Part shown: piece after piece, positions 41,387 through 50,084 of the stretch
Position numbering within the stretch: the first letter of the stretch is position 1
How the letters are laid out: the number at the start of each line of letters is the position of its first letter
DNA from: Muribaculaceae bacterium
Lineage (GTDB): Bacteria; Bacteroidota; Bacteroidia; Bacteroidales; Muribaculaceae
NCBI GenBank assembly: GCA_017553785.1
Contig: JAFZKD010000007.1
Coordinates: 1 to 55,375 of the forward strand
Direction of reading: 5' to 3'
Length of the DNA: 55,375 nucleotides
Translations under genes and position numbers: made by a program
Notes under the pieces: model-generated
Databases searched by the model: none
What the model saw: the letters and a program-made list of their open reading frames with translations, nothing else
Told to the model about the DNA's origin: nothing

Positions 41387-42559
41387 ATGGACCGAAGAAA
41401 ATTTATTGCAGGAATGGGATTGACGGCGATTGCAGCAACATCGCCCGTATCAATTAACGCCGTGGAGCGTGTGACAAGAAGGAGATACAACAGAAGAAGG
41501 GCTGTACCCAGAGTCAACCAGGTGGCCAAGACAGGCAAGTTGAAACTGTCGTTTTTCCCCTATGAGTTGAAGTTGCGCCATGCCTTTAATTTGGCGCGTT
41601 ACAGCCGCACGACAACGCCCGACGTGCAGGTAACGCTCGAGTATGATGGCATCAAGGGATATGGTGAGGCCTCAATGCCTCCTTATCTGGGCGAGAGCGT
41701 GGAGAGCGTGACCACGTTCCTCAACAAGCTTGACCTGGAGCAGTTCAAGGATCCCTTCTGCATCGAGGATATTCTGGATTATGTGGATCATGTCGATGAG
41801 AACAACCGTGCTGCTAAAGCCAGTATCGACATCGCCCTGCATGACCTCTTGGGAAAAATCATGGGACAGCCTTGGTACAAAATCTGGGGCTATAATCCCG
41901 AGAAAACGCCCGTGACCAGCTTCACCATAGGTATTGACACTCCTGAGGTGGTGCGTCAAAAGGTCGAGGAGGCCCGTCCCTATAAGCTCATTAAGGTGAA
42001 GATGGGTCTTGACCGCGATCAGGAGACTATCGACATTATCCGTGAGATGATGCCCGATGTGCCCATTTGCGTGGATTGCAACCAGGGATGGAACAACAAG
42101 GAGCATGCGTTGGAAATGTGCCATTGGTTAAACGAGCGCAACTGCCTGTTTGTTGAACAGCCGTTTGATAAAACTTGGATCGATGAGACCGCATGGCTGC
42201 GTGAGCGCTCGCCGCTGCCCATTATCGCCGACGAGGCATTCCAGCGTCTGCCGGATATCGTACGGTTTAAGGGCGTGTATGACGGTATCAACATCAAACT
42301 GATGAAGAGCACTGGACTTTACGAGGCCCACAAGATGGTAACCTTGGCCCGTGCCTTGAACATGAGGGTGATGATTGGCTGCATGACCGAGACGTCTTGT
42401 GCCGTTACTGCAGCGGCAAACCTGTCGCCGGTAGTGGACTTTGCCGACTTGGACGGCAATCTGCTCATCGCCAATGACCGCTTCACTGGCATGACCGTTG
42501 AGAATGGCAAGATTACGCTTCATGACCGTCCCGGCCTGGGTATTGAATTGCTAAAATAA
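41387..42559 (+). CDS. L-Ala-D/L-Glu dipeptide epimerase (enolase superfamily)
   Basis: This 390-residue enzyme of the muconate-lactonizing subgroup has KVK at 203-205, metal ligands Asp230 (VDCNQGW), Glu257 (FVEQPFD) and Asp282 (IADEAF), and Lys304 (NIKLMKS). It converts L-Ala-D-Glu from peptidoglycan to L-Ala-L-Glu so that ordinary peptidases can use it. Unusually for a cytoplasmic family, it starts MDRRKFIAGMGLTAIAAT, a Tat-like RR signal, as in several Bacteroidales homologues; this implies action outside the cytoplasm. Its position after the NlpC/P60 gene supports the substrate. Confidence 0.9.
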   Translation: MDRRKFIAGMGLTAIAATSPVSINAVERVTRRRYNRRRAVPRVNQVAKTGKLKLSFFPYELKLRHAFNLARYSRTTTPDVQVTLEYDGIKGYGEASMPPYLGESVESVTTFLNKLDLEQFKDPFCIEDILDYVDHVDENNRAAKASIDIALHDLLGKIMGQPWYKIWGYNPEKTPVTSFTIGIDTPEVVRQKVEEARPYKLIKVKMGLDRDQETIDIIREMMPDVPICVDCNQGWNNKEHALEMCHWLNERNCLFVEQPFDKTWIDETAWLRERSPLPIIADEAFQRLPDIVRFKGVYDGINIKLMKSTGLYEAHKMVTLARALNMRVMIGCMTETSCAVTAAANLSPVVDFADLDGNLLIANDRFTGMTVENGKITLHDRPGLGIELLK

Positions 42560-42575
42560 CGAATAATACGAACTT

Positions 42576-42613
42576 ATATTTCCGTGCTAGCGGGAAAAAC
42601 GCCGGCACGGGGA
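42576..42613 (+). repeat. Short hairpin repeat, TTTCCGTGC variant
   Basis: CCGTGC (42582-42587) and GCACGG (about 42605-42610) form a stem with a longer loop than in the other copies. It sits after the epimerase stop; a GTG inside it makes a spurious upstream start for the next gene. Confidence 0.5.
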
Positions 42614-42625
42614 GTGGTTTGCTGT

Positions 42626-43423
42626 ATGAATAAGTCTTATTGGGGGCTTTGGAGTCTGTTGTTTGCCGCACTAGCGCTGTTTGTGGCCCTGTCTTACTGG
42701 CAGGACGGCATCAATGTGGGCGGCTTGAACATCAAAACCGCGTCATTCGCCCGCGACTTCGGTTCTGCGTCTGATGTTGGCGATAAGGTGAAGCAGGACA
42801 CTTCCGGAACCACAAAAGACAGTAAAGCGGATGCTGACTCGTGTCGTGCCCCGATGGACACTACAGCCAAGACTATTCTCTTTTTCGGGGACTCGATGCT
42901 CGAGGGGTTGGCTCCGCGTCTTGCCGCCTACTGTGACAAGAACGGTCACAAGCTGATTGAGGTCATTTGGTACAGCAGTTCCACGCTGTGCTGGGGCGAA
43001 TCGTCAAGACTTACGGAACTGATCAACAAGTATCATCCTGACTATATCTTTGTGTGTCTGGGCGCCAACGAGTTGTACGTCCCTGACATCAAGCGTGCCC
43101 GTCGTCCGTATCTGAAAAAGATTCTTGCTGAAATTGGTGATATACCTTACGTTTGGATCGGTCCTCCTAACTGGGATAAGGATACGGGCATTAATGACAT
43201 GTTGGCCCAAGAACTTGGCAAGGGGCGTTTCTACTTAAGTGCGAATGACGAGTTTGAGCGCAGCCGTGATGGGGCGCACCCCAAGCGTTCCTCGGCTTAC
43301 AAGTGGATGGACCGTGTTGTGAAATGGATGGAGACTGATTGTGCTCATCCCATTAGACTGGCTCGTCCCGCCAAAGGCAGCAGCCGCGCCACACACATTG
43401 TAATTTATCAGCCACCCAAATGA
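42626..43423 (+). CDS. SGNH/GDSL hydrolase-like protein, membrane-anchored (DUF459-like)
   Basis: This 265-residue protein has an N-terminal span (about 6-24) and a periplasmic SGNH domain. Block I is FFGDSMLEGLAPRL with the Ser nucleophile, block III is CLGANELY, and block V is RDGAHPK with Asp-x-x-His. It would be an acyl-esterase or acyl-transferase on the periplasmic side. The MBOAT gene starts 4 bp after its stop, and such pairs O-acetylate polysaccharides or peptidoglycan (PatA/PatB, AlgI/AlgJ). The ATG at 42626 was chosen because the longer frame starts inside a repeat. Confidence 0.85.
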   Translation: MNKSYWGLWSLLFAALALFVALSYWQDGINVGGLNIKTASFARDFGSASDVGDKVKQDTSGTTKDSKADADSCRAPMDTTAKTILFFGDSMLEGLAPRLAAYCDKNGHKLIEVIWYSSSTLCWGESSRLTELINKYHPDYIFVCLGANELYVPDIKRARRPYLKKILAEIGDIPYVWIGPPNWDKDTGINDMLAQELGKGRFYLSANDEFERSRDGAHPKRSSAYKWMDRVVKWMETDCAHPIRLARPAKGSSRATHIVIYQPPK

Positions 43424-43427
43424 TTCT

Positions 43428-44903
43428 ATGCTATTGAATACCATTGACATAACGGAGTTGTTCTCATTGCTGGCATTCAATCGCGACGAGCCGTTACTAT
43501 TTACCAGCGGGTTGTTCTGGGTGCTGTTCCTGGTGTTCCTGCCGGTGTACGCTTTGCTGAAGTCTCGTCGCAAGAAGATGATGCTCTTCGTTATCGCGTT
43601 CAGCCTCTATTTCTTCTACAAGTCCAGCGGCGTGTTCTTCCTGCTGCTGGTGGCGACTTCCATCTTTGACTGGTGGGTAGCACAGTTCATTTATTCCAGC
43701 AAGAACCGCACCGAGCGCCGGATAGCCTTGTCGGTATCACTTGTGTTCTCGTTGAGCATATTGCTGTACTTTAAGTACAGTAATTTCGTGATGTCAAATT
43801 TCGAGGCGCTCATCGGAGGCAATTTTCAGCCGTTGGATTTGATTTTGCCTGTGGGCATCTCGTTTTACACCTTCCGCACCATTAGCTATGTGGTAGACGT
43901 GTATCGTGGCAAGATCCAGCCGGTGGATGATTATATAGATCATCTGTTTTTCCTGTCATTTTTCCCCTGCCTGTTAGCGGGGCCTATCGTTCGCTCATGT
44001 GATTTCATCCCGCAACTGCAGCAAAATAAGCCTGCAACGCGCAAGATGATTTATGGCGGTTTGTGGCTCATTATGCTGGGTATCCTCAAGAAGGCTGTCT
44101 TTGCCGATTATATCGCCCAATACAACAACATCGCTTTCGGTAACCCCACGGGTTACACTGGCTTTGAATTGCTTATGGCTGTGCTGGGCTTCACGATGCA
44201 GATTTACTGTGACTTCTCGGGCTACAGTGATATGGCGATCGGTTTGGGCAGTATCATGGGCTTTGATTTAGGCATTAACTTCAACTACCCCTATCGCTCG
44301 TTAAATGTCACCGAGTTCTGGCACCGTTGGCACATCACGCTGTCCACCTGGTTGCGGGACTACATCTACATCCCGTTGGGCGGTAACCGTAAGGGTAGGG
44401 TGCGACAGCATTTCAACCTCATGGTGACGATGCTCCTTGGTGGACTGTGGCACGGTGCGGCGTGGACGTTTGTTGTCTGGGGCGCGGGTCACGGCATTGC
44501 CTTGTGCGTCCACAAGTTGTGCAAGCCTTGGCTTGACAAGATCGCAAGCACGCGCTTCACCCGTTTCTTCTCATGGTTGCTGACTTTCTCCTTTGTCGCT
44601 TTCCTGTGGATATTCTTCCGTGCCAACACCTTCCATGCGGCGGGTCAGGTGATCAGCGGTATAGTCACTGATTTTGAATGGGCTTATCTTCAAGTCTTCC
44701 TTGACCGTCGCAGCACCTGGTGCATCATGCTCGCCATCATCTTTGGTCTGCATTTCGTGCCAGTTCGCATCTGGGATCAGTTGCGCGACCGCTTCATCGC
44801 TGCGCCATGGTGGGTCAAGCTGTTGCTGTTTATCATTCTTATCCAGTTGGTGCTCCAATTCGCCAGCGCCACTGTCCAGCCCTTCCTCTACTCCCAGTTC
44901 TAG
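43428..44903 (+). CDS. MBOAT-family O-acyltransferase (AlgI/PatA-like)
   Basis: This 491-residue polytopic protein has the MBOAT signatures PVGISFYTFRTISYVVDVYRGK, FFPCLLAGPIVRSCDFIPQ, EFWHRWHITLSTWLRDYIYIPLGGNRKG and LLGGLWHGAAWTFVVWG, the last with the catalytic His. It moves acyl groups from a cytoplasmic donor across the membrane; the SGNH protein upstream would complete transfer to the sugar. The substrate could be peptidoglycan, given the murein-peptide genes just upstream, or an exopolysaccharide. Confidence 0.93.
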   Translation: MLLNTIDITELFSLLAFNRDEPLLFTSGLFWVLFLVFLPVYALLKSRRKKMMLFVIAFSLYFFYKSSGVFFLLLVATSIFDWWVAQFIYSSKNRTERRIALSVSLVFSLSILLYFKYSNFVMSNFEALIGGNFQPLDLILPVGISFYTFRTISYVVDVYRGKIQPVDDYIDHLFFLSFFPCLLAGPIVRSCDFIPQLQQNKPATRKMIYGGLWLIMLGILKKAVFADYIAQYNNIAFGNPTGYTGFELLMAVLGFTMQIYCDFSGYSDMAIGLGSIMGFDLGINFNYPYRSLNVTEFWHRWHITLSTWLRDYIYIPLGGNRKGRVRQHFNLMVTMLLGGLWHGAAWTFVVWGAGHGIALCVHKLCKPWLDKIASTRFTRFFSWLLTFSFVAFLWIFFRANTFHAAGQVISGIVTDFEWAYLQVFLDRRSTWCIMLAIIFGLHFVPVRIWDQLRDRFIAAPWWVKLLLFIILIQLVLQFASATVQPFLYSQF

Positions 44904-44989
44904 AGGCCATCTTGGCTTGATGCAATAACGGCTTTGTGGAGTATCTCTTGGATCAAAACCCGTTAAATAACCCTAATATCAATCAAAGC

Positions 44990-45021
44990 TTTGTGCCATT
45001 GAGGGAAAAGTAGTACCTTTG
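44990..45021 (+). promoter_or_regulatory. Promoter of glyS
   Basis: TACCTTTG (45014-45021) followed by C, with TTTG (44990-44993) exactly 20 bp upstream. The leader is about 40 nt. Confidence 0.75.
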
Positions 45022-45064
45022 CCGCTTGAAAAATAGAATAATCAAAAACAGATAATAGACTACA

Positions 45065-46609
45065 ATGGCAAAACAGGAAGACGTTTTCAAGAAAATCGTG
45101 TCACATGCCAAGGAATATGGCTTTGTGTTCCCCTCGAGTGAAATCTATGACGGCTTGGGCGCTGTTTATGACTATGCGCAGAACGGTGTTGAGCTGAAAA
45201 ACAATATCAAGCGTTATTGGTGGGAGGCAATGACCTTGCTGCACGAAAACATCGTGGGCATTGACAGTGCCATCTTCATGCATCCCACTATTTGGAAGGC
45301 TTCGGGCCACGTTGACGCGTTCAATGATCCCCTGATTGACAACCGCGACAGCAAGAAACGCTACCGTGCCGACGTGCTCATCGAGGACGAGATTGCCAAG
45401 ATCGAGGAGAAGATGAACAAGGAGTGTGAGAAGGCTGCCAAGCGCTTTGGCGACAAGTTCGACGAGGCGATGTTCCGTCAGACCAATCCTCGTGTGCTTG
45501 AGAACCAGAAAAAGCGTGACGAGTTACACGCCCGCTACGAGAAGGCGATGAACGACAATGACCTCGCCGAGCTGAAGCAGATTATCGTGGACTATGAGAT
45601 TGTGGACCCCGTGAGCGGTACCAAGAACTGGACCGATGTGCGCCAGTTCAACCTTATGTTCAAGACGCAGATGGGCAGCAGCGCCGACTCCACGATGGAC
45701 GTTTATCTGCGTCCCGAGACCGCTCAGGGCATCTTCGTCAACTTTCTGAATGTGCAGAAGACCGGCCGCATGCGCATCCCCTTTGGCATCGCCCAGATTG
45801 GTAAGGCCTTCCGCAACGAGATTGTGGCCCGTCAGTTCATTTTCCGCATGCGCGAGTTTGAGCAGATGGAGATGCAGTTCTTCGTTCGCCCGGGCGAGGA
45901 GTTGAAGTGGTTTGAGTTCTGGCGTGAGACCCGTCTGCGCTGGCACAAGGCGCTGGGCTTGGGTGACGAGAAATACCGCTTCCATGATCATGAGAAGTTG
46001 GCTCACTATGCCAATGCCGCTACTGACATCGAGTTCAAGATGCCGTTCGGTTTCAAGGAGGTGGAGGGTATCCACAGCCGCACCGACTTCGACCTGAGCC
46101 AGCATGCGAAGTACTCCGGCAAGAAGATCCAGTACTTCGATGCCGAGTTGAACGAGAGCTACACGCCTTACGTCATCGAGACTTCCATCGGCGTGGACCG
46201 CATGTTCCTCTCGGTGATGTGCTCCAGCTACGAGGATCAGCAGCTTGAGGGCGGCGACACCCGCGTGGTGCTGCATTTGCCCAAGGCTCTGGCGCCTATC
46301 AAATGCGCCATCTTGCCGCTTGTACGCAAGGACGGTATGCCCGAGAAGGCTCACGAGATCATGAACATGCTCAAGTTCGACTTCGCTTGCTATTACGAGG
46401 ACAAGGACACCGTGGGTAAGCGCTACCGTCGCCAGGATGCAATCGGCACTCCTTATTGCATTACCGTTGACGGTCAGACCCTCGAGGACAACACCGTCAC
46501 CCTGCGCGACCGTGACACCATGCAGCAGCAGCGAGTTGCCATCGCCGACCTGCCTGCTATCATCAGCCAGGAGTGCAGCCTGAACAATGTTCTGCGCAAA
46601 CTCATGTAA
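45065..46609 (+). CDS. glyS: Glycyl-tRNA synthetase, homodimeric (alpha2) type
   Basis: This 514-residue class II synthetase charges tRNA-Gly. It starts EDVFKKIVSHAKEYGFVFPSSEIYDGLGAVYDYAQNGVELKNN, typical of the single-chain form. Motif 2 region is GRMRIPFGIAQIGKAFRNEIVARQFIFRMREFEQMEMQ, motif 3 is VIETSIGVDRMFLSVM, and a C-terminal anticodon-binding domain follows (about 400-510). It is unlike the glyQ/glyS two-subunit enzyme of proteobacteria. Its own promoter precedes it; a short hairpin repeat and an FKBP gene follow. Confidence 0.96.
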   Translation: MAKQEDVFKKIVSHAKEYGFVFPSSEIYDGLGAVYDYAQNGVELKNNIKRYWWEAMTLLHENIVGIDSAIFMHPTIWKASGHVDAFNDPLIDNRDSKKRYRADVLIEDEIAKIEEKMNKECEKAAKRFGDKFDEAMFRQTNPRVLENQKKRDELHARYEKAMNDNDLAELKQIIVDYEIVDPVSGTKNWTDVRQFNLMFKTQMGSSADSTMDVYLRPETAQGIFVNFLNVQKTGRMRIPFGIAQIGKAFRNEIVARQFIFRMREFEQMEMQFFVRPGEELKWFEFWRETRLRWHKALGLGDEKYRFHDHEKLAHYANAATDIEFKMPFGFKEVEGIHSRTDFDLSQHAKYSGKKIQYFDAELNESYTPYVIETSIGVDRMFLSVMCSSYEDQQLEGGDTRVVLHLPKALAPIKCAILPLVRKDGMPEKAHEIMNMLKFDFACYYEDKDTVGKRYRRQDAIGTPYCITVDGQTLEDNTVTLRDRDTMQQQRVAIADLPAIISQECSLNNVLRKLM

Positions 46610-46610
46610 T

Positions 46611-46637
46611 TTTAGTTTCCCGTGCGAAGTACGGTAA
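46611..46637 (+). repeat. Short hairpin repeat, TTAGTTTCCCG copy
   Basis: TTTAGTTTCCCGTGCG then TACGGTAAT, with a CCGTRC/GTACGG-type stem and a tiny loop, directly after the glyS stop. Confidence 0.55.
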
Positions 46638-46656
46638 TATTTTAATTAGAATTATA

Positions 46657-47190
46657 ATGAAGAAAATATTTTATATGCTCATCACGGCTGTCGTGGCAAT
46701 TACCATGCTCGACTCATGCTTGGGCAATGACGTCTATGACGAGTATAAGGACTGGCGGCAGCAAAACGATGCCTGGTACCAGCAACAGACCACATCAGGA
46801 CAGTATACCACGGTCATCGCGCCATGGGATCCCTCGGCTCAGGTGCTCATGCGTTGGCACAACGACACGATGCTGACCAAGGATAACCTCAAGCCCCTGA
46901 TTACTTCGACCGTTGACGTGAAATATCACCTGAGCATGTATAATGGAACGCCTGTAGATTCGTCTTACATTTTGACTTCGCCTGCCGACAGCATCTACCG
47001 CTCAAAACCCAATGCTAATGTCGAGGGGTGGATGATCGCGCTCACTCGCATGCATGTGGGTGACAGTTGCACCGTGATCGTTCCTTATCAGCAGGGATAC
47101 GGCTCGACCAAGAAAGGTGACTTGCTCCCTTACAGCATGCTCCTCTTTGACATTAAACTGGTGGACATTTACAAGTATATAGCCAACTAA
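46657..47190 (+). CDS. FKBP-type peptidyl-prolyl isomerase lipoprotein
   Basis: This 177-residue protein has a lipoprotein signal ending LDSCLGN (Cys about 20). A C-terminal FKBP domain follows (about 85-177: VDVKYHLSMYNGTPVDSSY, VEGWMIALTRMHVGDSCTVIVPYQQGYGS, LLPYSMLLFDIKLVDI). It would assist folding of exported proteins. The ATG at 46657 was chosen because the longer frame crosses the hairpin repeat and reads into glyS. It is probably co-transcribed with glyS. Confidence 0.88.
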   Translation: MKKIFYMLITAVVAITMLDSCLGNDVYDEYKDWRQQNDAWYQQQTTSGQYTTVIAPWDPSAQVLMRWHNDTMLTKDNLKPLITSTVDVKYHLSMYNGTPVDSSYILTSPADSIYRSKPNANVEGWMIALTRMHVGDSCTVIVPYQQGYGSTKKGDLLPYSMLLFDIKLVDIYKYIAN

Positions 47191-47198
47191 TTGGAATT

Positions 47199-47250
47199 CA
47201 TAAACCGCAATCCCATCAAGGTCAACGCCTTGATGGGATTATCGTTTATG
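47199..47250. terminator. Long perfect hairpin between convergent genes
   Basis: AATCCCATCAAGG (47209-47221) and CCTTGATGGGATT (47228-47240) pair perfectly over 13 bp. They are extended by CATAAAC (47199-47205)/GTTTATG (47244-47250) across a 3x3 internal loop. It lacks a T-run but is placed as a bidirectional terminator. Confidence 0.7.
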
Positions 47251-47299
47251 AAGTGTAGAGTTTAAAGTTTAGAAAATTGCGCTCCTCCTTTCTTTAATC

Positions 47300-48403
47300 T
47301 CATCTTAGCGAGAGTTGGTAGTTGTAGTACTTCTCGTTGCCGGTGATGTCCTCGATGACTTTGATGAAGGGTGGGAACTCGACCTCGTCGCCTTCCTTGA
47401 TTCCCTCAAGTTCCAAAATCTGCATACCGAGTTTGGGCTCAATGTAGGTATCGAGTTCGAAATAGCGGTTCTTCCACACGAAACACTTGCGCATCTTGCT
47501 GATGGGCTTGCGGTTGGGGTCGGCCAGTTGCAGCAGATCCACGTATTGCTGGGCGGTGATGCGGCGCTCGGTCTCAATCTGCTTGTCACTGCTGACGGTC
47601 TTCTTGATGGTCTGGAAATAGACGTAGCTGCCCTGCCAGCCGCGTTTGCGCACGCGCATCTCGGTGCCGGGTTCGCTCAGCAGATAGGTCTGGGTGATCT
47701 CGCTCTCGGTGTAGTCGGGAATATCGCCAGTGACCTTGACGATGTATTTGCGCTCCTGCTCGATGGGACTGGGTACGCCCAGCACAGTCGAAATCTCGTT
47801 GAGCACCTGGCGCAGCTTGTCGTCAAAGTCTGTCTGGTTGCCGATGACGCGTAGATGGGGATGGCCCGTCCACGCGCTCAGCACCTTGCGGTCGAGCTCA
47901 CGCGCCAGTTCCACGTCCTCGCTGCGGAACTTATTGTTCTCGTTGGTGTAGAACTGTTCGGCGCCGGCAGCAGCCGTCACCATGTGCAGGATGGCCTCGT
48001 AACGCGCGTCGCGCAGTTTCACGGTATTGGTGCCCATTTCCTCGGTGAGTGCCTGCCACACTTCGGGCGTGACATAGGCGCTGATATCCATGGTGCCGCG
48101 GTCGCACACGATGAGTACGGGCTTGCTGCACTGCGACGCCATCTTAGCGAAATGGTCCTCGAGCGCGAGCTGAATATTGAGCGTTGATTTCTCGGCCTCA
48201 AAAAAGAGAGCCTTGTTTTGGGTCAGATAGTTAATGCCGGCACTGCTGAACATTGTGGGCACCTCGGGGATGGCGAAAACCTGGAACCCCAGGCTGCTGA
48301 AGTGCTCTATGATGCGTGCCATCGCAGTTGTCTTGCCAGCGCACGGGCCGCCGGTCAACACGATCTTGGTGATTTTATTAGTGATCTTGTCAGTCATTTT
48401 CAA
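47300..48403 (-). CDS. P-loop ATPase/kinase fused to a CYTH domain (TTD14-like)
   Basis: This 367-residue protein has an N-terminal AAA_28/NadR-like P-loop (Walker A GGPCAGKTT, 18-26; VLIVCDRGTMD as Walker B region, about 95-105) and a C-terminal CYTH domain (about 212-365). The CYTH signature ExExK is present as Glu214, Glu216 and Lys218, and the barrel continues with MRVRKRG, KKTVSSDKQIETERRIT and FELDTYIEP. CYTH enzymes bind triphosphates (tripolyphosphatase, thiamine triphosphatase). The same order is found in animal TTD14, a GTP- and phosphatidic-acid-binding protein. The bacterial substrate is unknown. Confidence 0.85.
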   Translation of the reverse strand: MKMTDKITNKITKIVLTGGPCAGKTTAMARIIEHFSSLGFQVFAIPEVPTMFSSAGINYLTQNKALFFEAEKSTLNIQLALEDHFAKMASQCSKPVLIVCDRGTMDISAYVTPEVWQALTEEMGTNTVKLRDARYEAILHMVTAAAGAEQFYTNENNKFRSEDVELARELDRKVLSAWTGHPHLRVIGNQTDFDDKLRQVLNEISTVLGVPSPIEQERKYIVKVTGDIPDYTESEITQTYLLSEPGTEMRVRKRGWQGSYVYFQTIKKTVSSDKQIETERRITAQQYVDLLQLADPNRKPISKMRKCFVWKNRYFELDTYIEPKLGMQILELEGIKEGDEVEFPPFIKVIEDITGNEKYYNYQLSLR

Positions 48404-48433
48404 GTCTTATTTTCTCATTTCACAAAAGGAAGC

Positions 48434-48464
48434 CAAAGTTACTATCTTTTCTTGACTCCCGCAA
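48434..48464 (-). promoter_or_regulatory. Promoter of the ATPase-CYTH gene
   Basis: On the minus strand, TAACTTTG (48441-48434) with TTG (48464-48462) exactly 20 bp upstream; leader about 25 nt. Confidence 0.75.
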
Positions 48465-48571
48465 CCTTTTGAGGAAAAAGATATTTACAAGTCCACAAAG
48501 AAATTAGAAGAAACGGGGCTTGGAACATCCTATAGTCCAATCCTGCAAGAAACCTTGTTGTTCAAGTATTG

Positions 48572-48586
48572 CGAGCTACTAGCTCG
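48572..48586 (-). terminator. Small hairpin after the cytidylate-kinase-like gene
   Basis: CGAGCT-ACT-AGCTCG is a perfect 6 bp stem with a 3 nt loop, 12 bp after the stop of the minus-strand gene. No T-run follows, so termination is uncertain. Confidence 0.4.
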
Positions 48587-48597
48587 TAAGGCATTCG

Positions 48598-49245
48598 CTA
48601 CTCTGCTGTTAGCCGGCGCTTGACGAAGTCCACGATGAAATTTGCCGTGCCCTCGATGCCCATCAGGCTGGAATCGATGCACAAATCATAGCTCTCGGCG
48701 TGGCCCCAAAGCTTGTCGGTGTAGAAGTTGTAGTACTCGGCGCGCAGCTTGTTGGCCTTGTCGGCGCGTTTCGCGGCTGCCTCGGGGGTGTCGCAGTCGC
48801 CGCGTTCCATGATGCGCTTCACACGGTTTTCAATCGGGGCGTGAAGGAACACGCTGATGACAGGACAATAATCGCGCAGCACATAATCGGCGGTGCGTCC
48901 CACGATGACGCAGGGCTTGCGGTCAACAAGGTCTTTCATTACTTGACACTGGGCCTTGTAGATAGAGTCGTCGCTCATGGGAATCTCGCCCCCAAAAGTA
49001 GACCCTGCCATGGCAAGGTTAAGTGGCCACAGGCTGGGAAAGAATTTTGGCGTGCGCTCATCGGCGGCCTCGAACATCTCGGGGTTGATGCCGCTGGCCT
49101 TGGAGGCTTCCAGCAACAGCTGCTTGTCGAAGTAGTTGATATCCAGCAGCTGTGCCACGCGCTGGCCAACTTCACGCCCACCGCTACCGAACTGGCGTCC
49201 GATGGCAATCACATAATTCTGGTTGGTTTTAGGGTTAATATTCAT
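48598..49245 (-). CDS. Cytidylate-kinase-like family protein
   Basis: This 215-residue P-loop protein starts YVIAIGRQFGSGGREVGQRVAQLL (about residues 11-34), the signature of the cytidylate-kinase-like family (PF13189). It continues PCVIVGRTADYVLRD and VFLHAPIENRVKRIMER, then YNFYTDKLWGHAESYDLCIDSS. The family is related to Cmk, but the natural substrate of these stand-alone members is not established. It is 20 bp downstream of the secreted unknown and probably in its transcript. Confidence 0.87.
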   Translation of the reverse strand: MNINPKTNQNYVIAIGRQFGSGGREVGQRVAQLLDINYFDKQLLLEASKASGINPEMFEAADERTPKFFPSLWPLNLAMAGSTFGGEIPMSDDSIYKAQCQVMKDLVDRKPCVIVGRTADYVLRDYCPVISVFLHAPIENRVKRIMERGDCDTPEAAAKRADKANKLRAEYYNFYTDKLWGHAESYDLCIDSSLMGIEGTANFIVDFVKRRLTAE

Positions 49246-49265
49246 CTTATTATCATTTTTTTGTT

Positions 49266-49883
49266 TTATTTCTGCAACCTTGCCGGGGCATCAAAGGAGC
49301 TGCTGTCTTCGTTCGGGTCTTCGTTGATGATGACCGTGAGCATCCTCAGCCCGCTGTCGGGATGCCAGCATCCTATGACATTCGTGGGGAGGATAGGTGT
49401 TTTGAATTCAACAAATTCAAATTCTTGGATAAAGGTCACCTTACTCTGGCGTTTAAAGGTGCGTTCGAGCAATTCCTGATTGTCTTTTCCCAGGAGCACC
49501 ACAAAATGATGGCGGTTGAGCTCAAAAGTGCCGAAGTAGTTGCTCTCGGCGTCTCGCCCCCTTGTCACGATGTCGTCGTTGCGTGCGGCAATGCCGATTT
49601 CGCCGTTGGGCCTTGGCTCGATCAGCATCACAAAAGTGCGATTGAGGTAGTCTTCCTTGGCAATGGTGTCCATCACATGGCTGATGGCGTCCATCAGGCT
49701 AACGTCGGCTTTTTTATTGAAAGCCAGTCTCTTTGTCTCGACAGTGATGGTTTTCTCGGGCAGAGACTTGCGCTGCGCCATGGTGAGTTGGCGGGTCACG
49801 ATGACTTCGTCATCTTTGGCCCACAGGCTGCCTGCCACACACATGGCGACGGTCAATGTGATCAACAATCGTTTCATTTTCAT
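49266..49883 (-). CDS. Secreted protein of unknown function
   Basis: This 205-residue protein has a signal peptide (about 1-22, ending SLWA) and no domain I recognise. It has a helix-rich middle (KKADVSLMDAISHVMDTIAKEDYL) and a Bacteroidales-looking C-terminus with strands (RHHFVVLLGKDNQELLERTF, VTFIQEFEFVEFKTPILPTNVIG). It is the first gene of a two-gene minus-strand unit. No clean -7 box is visible upstream; CTAAGTTA near 49892 is one base off. Confidence 0.6.
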   Translation of the reverse strand: MKMKRLLITLTVAMCVAGSLWAKDDEVIVTRQLTMAQRKSLPEKTITVETKRLAFNKKADVSLMDAISHVMDTIAKEDYLNRTFVMLIEPRPNGEIGIAARNDDIVTRGRDAESNYFGTFELNRHHFVVLLGKDNQELLERTFKRQSKVTFIQEFEFVEFKTPILPTNVIGCWHPDSGLRMLTVIINEDPNEDSSSFDAPARLQK

Positions 49884-49963
49884 CTTTCAACCCGCTAAGT
49901 TACATATTTTTTAGACATCAAAACCATGCAAAGGTTTATTTTTAAATTTTCTTTTACGAGGTA

Positions 49964-49994
49964 TTGCAATCATTTATTTTTTATTCTAACTTTG
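49964..49994 (+). promoter_or_regulatory. Promoter of the amylase gene
   Basis: TAACTTTG (49987-49994) followed by C, with TTG (49964-49966) exactly 20 bp upstream. The leader is about 85 nt. Confidence 0.75.
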
Positions 49995-50084
49995 CATTAT
50001 CAATATCGTCATGATATCGTGTTTCCCTAATGAGAAATATTACTGCATAACTAAAAGAGTATTAATCAATAATTGTTTGGGTTT

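Noticed and set aside
45524-46354. 276-residue minus-strand open frame
   Set aside because: Antisense shadow of glyS, Leu/His-rich, no recognisable domain.
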